64,000 nt of DNA. Source: Juglans regia (taxonomy: Eukaryota; Streptophyta; Magnoliopsida; Fagales; Juglandaceae). Shown piece by piece: positions 57,901-64,000 of the stretch. The stretch lies in the NCBI RefSeq assembly GCF_001411555.2, contig NC_049909.1:10361485-10425484 (forward strand), given 5' to 3'. Both the position numbers and the translations under genes were made by a program. Below the pieces are notes generated by a model. It had not been told where the DNA came from and ran no database searches. It saw only the letters and a program-made list of their open reading frames with translations. Each line of letters starts with the position of its first letter. Positions within the stretch are counted from its first letter, which is position 1.

Positions 57901-59441
57901 GACCAAGATCTATTCATTAGCTTGGTCAAAAACTCCAAAATATAACACACTCTCCAGTTTATCGCCCAGAATGACCTTTCTGGGGTCTAAACAACTTTTT
58001 ACCAATCAAATGATCTCCAAATGGAACAAATAAGATATCCACGTAAACTAGACTCCAAAAGAAACAACTTTAATGAAGGAAACGTTGCGAGGAAACACTT
58101 ACAAAAGCTTCGAAACAGGCATTCAAAAGAGGTACGAAAAACTGTCCGAGAGTGTCTTTTGTGTTCTATGAAGGAAAAGTGTAAAGGAGAGTTGCTTTTT
58201 CGTGGGAAGTGGACTGAAGAGCTTCTTACACAAGCTATGTAAAGTGATAGGACTGAAGGAATGGTTGAGTGTTGGCCTTTTCTTCTCATAAAAATCAGAC
58301 CAAGATCTTTTCTTAAGGTGGAGTGTAAGAGTGAATGAGTGAGGTGGCCCTTTAGCTATGTCTTTCAAGAACCTTCTAGGCTCTTCTTGTACAGATCTGG
58401 CCAGCCAAGTGGGGGTACAAAACTTAGCCATGAAGCAATCCTATGGTGACCAAATTCGTGGGCCTTAAAGGGCCTAAACCGAATGGGCCTAAAATTTGGG
58501 GTTTAAAGAGGGTTTGAGTTGCTATCAAGCCCAAATCCAATATCTCTTGGCCCAATCAATTTTTCAAGGTTAACAAGGTTGGATAATGATGTTCTAACAC
58601 AAATTTAAAGGATTAATAGCATGTGGAAGTGATTTAATCAAGTGATTAAATACAATGCTAAAAATCGGATTAGAAAATATTTAGAGGCCAACTTTAGGGT
58701 TTTGGGGAAACCGTTTAGGGTTTCGATTTCAACCAAGCTTTTGGGCTTTCGATTGGATTCCCACCATTTAGAATTTCACTAGGATTGAAAACCTCTTTGA
58801 TCTGGCACAATTTGGTTGAGCAGATGAAACAAAGTTTTGCTTAAGCGACATGATCTCACACCTTGATTCCTTCAAATCCAACAAACGTTCCTTATGGTGC
58901 CAAGTGTCTAAAATTATTCACTAAGTGTGGCTAAGATCTTGCCAAGTGTCCAAATAAAACTTCTCTAATCCAATTTGGACATTCCACACTGTGATTTCGA
59001 AACACTGCAATTGGTGCGCTTACCGAGGTTACTATTCACTTCAAAAAAGTGAATCATAAACTTAGTACTAAAAATTCCTAAATATTCATATTAACCTACA
59101 GTGAAAATCTTTTACCGAAATTTAACCTCGAAGTGCCCCTAAAAATAATTTCACAATTTCCAACAGACGTTTCGTCCGGAATTATGAAAATAGGATATTG
59201 TGCCATAAAATCCTAAATAATCCACTGAGTGTAATGGCGTAGACCATAATGCATTCTGACACTTCTAACCACCTCAAATAAATAAAACTCATATTTCTAG
59301 CAGCATAGTGAGTGATAACACTGACTATGTTGACAGACTAAAACCTATGCAATAGGTCGATTCGTAAAAAGTTATGAGATTTTCACGAGATTCCTAAAGT
59401 CAATAGAAATTTCGCCAATGAATTTCTAGCGGGCTGTTACA
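54992..59441 (-). mobile_element. solo LTR C3 (4450 bp) nested in LTR D2
   Basis: Perfect 5-bp target duplication CTACC (54987-54991 and 59442-59446); ends TGTGACGCCCCC and GGGCTGTTACA. Full-length match to C2, including the low-complexity zone (55560-55930, 56400-56860), the palindrome block (56050-56200) and the 58000-58440 stretch. Its frames are the same chance or decayed frames as in C2. Confidence 0.92.
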
Positions 59442-59446
59442 CTACC

Positions 59447-60128
59447 TGGTTTGGCCACCGGGGTTAGCACAACCCTACCACGGGGGTGAAATATGGTCTC
59501 TGCTCTGTGTGATGCTCTGTTTTGATCTGATGATGATTCTCAGTTTATGTTATGCCAAAGTATTATGGGTATTACTTGTCTTAAAACCATCGCTCTGTTA
59601 CTTTTGAAAATATGTTCTGTTCTGCATAATAACTCTTGAAAATATTTTGTTCTGCATGCTATACTTTGTAAATGCTCATGTTTGCACGCTAGCATATGTC
59701 CTCTGCTTACTGAGTTGTTGATAACTCATCCCCTATCTTCATAATATTTTTCAGATGATGTGGAGAGTCCAACTGAGGACCTGGATTAAATTGATGAGCA
59801 TGATTAAGCTGAGGAGAGGATGTTAGAAGAAGGAATTCTGATGTCCTTTAGTTTTAATGTCTTTTAGATTTAATTATATCTTGGGCTTGGATTGAGTAAG
59901 ACTTATGAAATTATTAGTTTGGTTTGTTATGACTACCAGGAGATTGTGGACTCCTTAGTTTATTTTGCTGCAGTAATGATTTCGTGGAGTTTTCAATGTG
60001 GTTATTTAGAGTACATGAGTTTGAGTTTTGCTAATAAAGTTTTGGAGTTTTATTTTAGTTGTGTTGGGAAACATGTTCTTAAGTGACAGGTAGTAATTCT
60101 CCAGACCAACCGGGTTTGGGGCCTTACA
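59447..60128 (+). mobile_element. solo LTR D2, right part
   Basis: Continues D2 with a CTACCACGGGGGTGAAATATGG-type stretch, acceptor TTTTTCAG (ends 59754), and the GACCAACCGGGTTTGGGGC end shared with D1. It ends CCTTACA, followed by CTGTT (60129-60133), equal to the left target copy. Without C3 the LTR is about 2.63 kb. Confidence 0.9.
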
Positions 60129-60133
60129 CTGTT

Positions 60134-60491
60134 ATTTGCTATGATATATATAAATAATAAAACCACCAAAATTGCAATAATCAACTTAGTCTTTCTATTT
60201 ATTTAGTAGTAAAATCATATATGGTGGAGAACAATAGCTGATCACCTAATTGAACGTCTCTGCATTGCGTGGTTTGACTAGGAAAGGGTGCTTATATTCT
60301 TAAAGGTTAGGTAGCAGCGGCCTCACATCAGATGGCAAAAAAATCAGCTCACAAAAGTTGTGAGCTTAGCAATTAAAAAGTCATTTTTTATCATTCGACC
60401 TTTCTTTTCAGACCATATCAGTTGTGAGTACACGCGTACATGCCATTAGAAAAATGTTTATGGCTTTGAATGAAACTGTTCTGTTGAACAT
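60134..60491. other. host-like flank between LTR D2 and gene X
   Basis: AT-rich, no repeat or gene recognised. It lies downstream of the minus-strand gene X remnants. Confidence 0.35.
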
Positions 60492-60935
60492 TTAAGCCTT
60501 GAGTAGCATTCCCAAAGCTTCAATTTCATGATCTACGTACTGATCTAGTTTTGTAGCATTCTATAGGCCTATCTGAATGGTATTTGCCTCTAGGACCTTG
60601 ATCTCTACTGTCATAGTCTTACACCGGTAAGGAGATTTCAGTTTTAACAGCTTGGTGAAGAAATTGAAGTTCAATTTCAATTAAGATAGCAACTATGAAA
60701 GCTTCATATAATGGTGAAATTTTATGATATGAAAGAACAAAATAAAATGATAAGGAGTACCAGAACTTTCCTGAGAAATAACATTGTCCAACGATGTGGT
60801 AGGTGAAGAAGAGGTCGTGAGGTGACAAGGATACCGATCCTTAGTTAGAAAACCAAAACAAAAATAACAAATGACAACGTTACTATTGTAGATAACTATG
60901 GGGTTGTCTGATCCTTTGATGACTTTCAAGGGAGA
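60492..60935 (-). pseudogene. 3' exons of an unrecognised host gene (X), damaged
   Basis: On the minus strand several coding-like pieces occur in order. LPLKVIKGSDNPIVIYNS runs from about 60935. DRYPCHLTTSSSPTTSLDN and onward lies at 60840-60761, between a TAAG acceptor and a GTACTC donor. FIVAILIEIELQFLHQAVK lies near 60705-60630. VEIKVLEANTIQIGL, a stop, then NATKLDQYVDHEIEALGMLL lies near 60607-60495, with a final stop at 60492-60494. The last two are one frame apart and the last has an inner stop, so the copy looks inactive. I do not recognise the family. Confidence 0.45.
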
Positions 60936-60940
60936 GATCT

Positions 60941-63863
60941 TGTAACACCTAGGCCTAGCGCCAAGTCTGTTTTTATATTTTTGAGTTAAATATATGAAAA
61001 GTTTTTCAAATACTATTTTATAGGTCCATAGTGGTTTTTATCGGTTATCAATTTTTGTTTCCAATGGATTTTTGAAATGAACTCTACTCGATCATTGTAT
61101 GCCCGTGTCCGTTATTATTAAACCAGAGGTACAATCACAGTTTGCTTTTAAAAAAACTCCCCACCTTTACACATCTCTAATGTATTTATCCACTCCATGC
61201 ACATGCACATCTCCCTCATTTCTCTAGGGTTTTCGTACTGCCCTTTTATATTTATATATGCACTTATCATCTCATGCACGGAGAAACTGCCGAAACACAG
61301 TTGCTACCCTCTTCAGCCTACTCCCTGTCACTGCCTCCCAACACCTGCTAGCAAAGCCACACACAGTTGCTTTAGAGTCATCTCTGCACCCTTGCATGAC
61401 CGTCCACCACGCCATGCACCGCCGAGAGCCAACTCCTCCCAATCGCAACAACAAACTGTTGCGTTGAGAATGTTCACCATTCAGTCAACTTCAAGAACTG
61501 CGAGCAGCACCCACGCACGGCCAACAATGAATCGACACCCCCACAAAGTTGGTGCCCGGTTCATCCACCCTATGAAAACCTATGTCCAGACCTCACCACC
61601 GTGCCTAGTCACATGAACTCGCTGCCCAACGCCTCTCGTAGCCTCTGTCGCAAGCCACGAAACTCCCCTATTTTAGACAGCCGAAACAGAGTGGTCATGG
61701 CACAACCAACCCACAGCCCTTAAGCCACTGCCCATGCCGGTTGCCTCAACCCCTAAGAATGACACTTCTGCCTCTCCCAGCCACTTCGTCGTTGCTTCAT
61801 CATTACCCACAAGGTGAGTCCCTATTACGTTGCTCTTTTTTTTTCCTCTCGCGCATTCACCCTCCGTTCTCTCACATCTCTCTCACTCTCGCCGCCCCGC
61901 GTAGGCAACTTCACCGTCGCACGCCTGCTCTCCAGCCGCACCACCACTGCCTAACCAGTCCAGCCGTCGCACGCTGCCGCGTGGTTTCTCCTTGAGTAAG
62001 TCCCCGCCGCCGCTGCACTTCTATTATTCCTTTGTTTTTATTTTTGTTCATTGCTAGTTTTTCTCATAAGGTGTATTTATATACATATATATATGTAAAT
62101 TTTTTTAACCTAATAGTTGAGTACTATTACCAGTTCACCCTTAGTGTACGTTCCAGAGTTATATTTTCGGATGAGTGGTCTTTTTGGTTTATGTTTAAAT
62201 GGATTTTGTTTTAAGTCTCATAAAATATTATAATTGTGTTGATAATATTTTGATAATATTGTTAATTAAAGGAAGTAAACATTTTTTTATTATTATTAAG
62301 AGAGGATTGTTTCATGACTTATTTTATGGAAATTTTAGTAGCCAAAACATTCTATTTATTTATATTATGTTGTTGGTATTTTAGGTATTTTAAAATATTA
62401 CTTTTAATTGAGTTCCTTAATTATCTTAATAATTGTTCGATTAAATTCTTATTCAGTACGAATTCGATTAAGTGGATAATGATGAATTTAGAAAGTGACG
62501 GTATTTTAGAGTTAAGAGAAATTGTAGGTTTTGGAGTCTTAAAATAGGTATTTCAGGTTTAGATATTGAAATTCGTAGATTGGAAATTTATGGAAGTTAC
62601 ATGATTATCTTATTGGTGACAATTGATTTTCGTTCAATACTGCTGTGGAGAATTTTTGATAAGCTAAGAAGTCCATGTAAGCGGGGTTCTTATGCTAGAC
62701 TTTGCATAAAAATAAAATGGGCTGAAGTTGATTTATGAAAAATATGCATGTTTGGCTATGAAAAGAAACTTTAATTTCCTCAGTTATTTGTTTTACATTA
62801 CTCATGAGATTCTGTTTAAGAATAAATTAGTTTTTGGCATGACTGGTATAGACATGAGCTATTTTGGCATTTTATTTTTGAACTGTGCAAAAGAGAGTGA
62901 ATATGAAATTTTGTGCATAAATTATATTTTTGTGATTTGATTATGTTCAGTTCTAAATATGTTATGTGCTCTGATATGATATGATGTGATTTCTGAAAAC
63001 CTCTAGCATAACATTCTGTTTCTGTTTATGTTCTGTTCTGACCTTACTACGGGTGTAAAACTGTGGCCTCTGTTCGGGTTGGTACCAACTTTTCTGAATC
63101 AGGTGTACCTACTTTGGAAACAAAGTAGTTTTCTGCATGGTCTTTCCTATGTGCATACTCGGGGCTCCGAGAATGAATAAGGGGAAGATTCACGTTCTGT
63201 TTTTGCTCAGTTAGCTATCGGAGTTTGCACAACCCTACCACAGGGGTTAAACATGGTACCTATTCTGATATGATAAGATAAGATGTGATGTTTCAGTTTA
63301 TGCTATGCCAAAGGGATTTTGATTATGAATATTTTCAAACTTTCGCTCTGATATTTTTGATATCATATTTTGACGTTGCCTTTTGGAAACAATATTCAGA
63401 TTCTGCATTCTGAAAGAAAATATTTTGTTCTGTTTTCTGAACTCTGTAAATGCTCATGTTTACACACAAGTATATGTGCTCTACTTACTGATTACCCCTT
63501 ATCTCCATATATTTTTCAGATAATTTTGATGGTCCAGTTGGAGAACAAGAGTAGGAAGTTTTAGCAAGGTGTGATAATCGTAGTGGAATAAATGCCTGAG
63601 GGTACAAGTGCTTTTTGAGAATCGTAGTTAGTAAACTGATTTATTTTTTGTGTTATTTTGATTTGATGAGTTAAGGATATTTTTGAATTTATAATTTATG
63701 TAATGAGAATTTCTTTGTTGTCCCCATGAAGATACTTAGATATTTGGATTGATTAAATGGATTAAAATTTCATAGAATTTTCTGAATTTTATAGTTGTGT
63801 TATTGAAGTTGATATTAAGTATTAAGAGATAACTCTCTGGACCTTCGGAATCGGGACGTTACA
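60941..63863 (+). mobile_element. solo LTR G (2923 bp) inserted in gene X
   Basis: Perfect target duplication GATCT (60936-60940 and 63864-63868). Runs TGTAACACCTAGGCC...GGGACGTTACA. It contains a TATA-like TTTATATTTATATATGC (about 61245-61260), a GC-rich part with donor-like AAGGTGAGTC (61811) and a second donor at 61996, the conserved GTAAGC donor at 62677, and acceptor ATTTTTCAG ending 63519. No inner retroelement DNA. Confidence 0.93.
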
Positions 63864-64000
63864 GATCTAACTGAAGGAGGATGGTCAAAAGGAATAAATA
63901 AGAAAGATTGATGATAAGAGAAGAACAGAATCAACTGATGGAGATGAGGGAGTATGAGAACTATCAAATTGTACAAACAGTAGGAAGAATAGTTAGGTGA
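63864..64000 (-). other. gene X: start of the interrupted exon and upstream intron-like DNA
   Basis: On the minus strand a pyrimidine-rich tract ends in CCTCCTTCAG (acceptor, 63871-63873 = CAG). The exon starts TTAGATC and would continue at 60935 once the LTR is removed. The rest to the window end is CT-rich with no clear exon. Confidence 0.45.

Overview
The window looks like nuclear DNA of a eudicot, probably a woody one. It has long, CpG-poor, AT-rich non-coding stretches, plant Ty3/gypsy gag genes, an L1-type LINE with a plant RNase H tail, a CACTA transposon with a plant PF03004-type protein, and one intact germin-like gene. The species cannot be named from the sequence alone.

Almost everything is nested transposable elements. 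From left to right: a minus-strand gypsy element (gag, PBS, 5' LTR; 1-4644); an older LTR fragment, a MITE-like repeat and host-like DNA (4645-6945); a ~33 kb nested block (6946-39975); a short piece of host-like coding DNA (39976-40312); a solo LTR (40318-51613) split by an 8.4 kb CACTA element (42905-51259); a germin-like gene (51838-52509, minus strand); a solo LTR (53040-60128) split by another solo LTR (54992-59441); remnants of a host gene on the minus strand (about 60492-60935 and 63864-63870); and a solo LTR inside it (60941-63863).

The 33 kb block holds a gypsy-type LTR, a chimeric retroelement made of a TRIM, an inverted gag/LTR piece and a 3 kb LTR (10035-15447), a decayed full-length L1 LINE (about 15505-20468), a large 4.4 kb-type LTR interrupted by a smaller solo LTR, a 5'-truncated LINE with a 14-bp target duplication, another gypsy-type LTR, and a mostly non-coding copia-like element that carries one more 4.4 kb solo LTR. 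Most boundaries were set by TG...CA ends and matching 5-bp target duplications: ACAAC, CTACC, CTGTT, ATTAG, GATCT, and TGCCA/TGTCA. The CACTA element has a 3-bp AGT duplication.

Points most worth a second look: (1) two composite insertions with unlike ends share a 5-bp flank (CATTT for 10035/15447, TCTTG for 6946/39975), and in the second case a host reading frame continues across the joined flanks; (2) the CACTA element pairs ACGTTCGAACGT palindrome arrays with a cluster of perfect E2F-type palindromes just upstream of its likely promoter, and also carries a 183-bp AT-rich satellite and two copies of a 178-bp foldback; (3) several different LTR families share a conserved splice donor and acceptor inside the LTR, which implies spliced leaders. 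The only complete host protein gene is the germin-like gene. All other open frames of size are transposon remnants or chance frames in low-complexity DNA.
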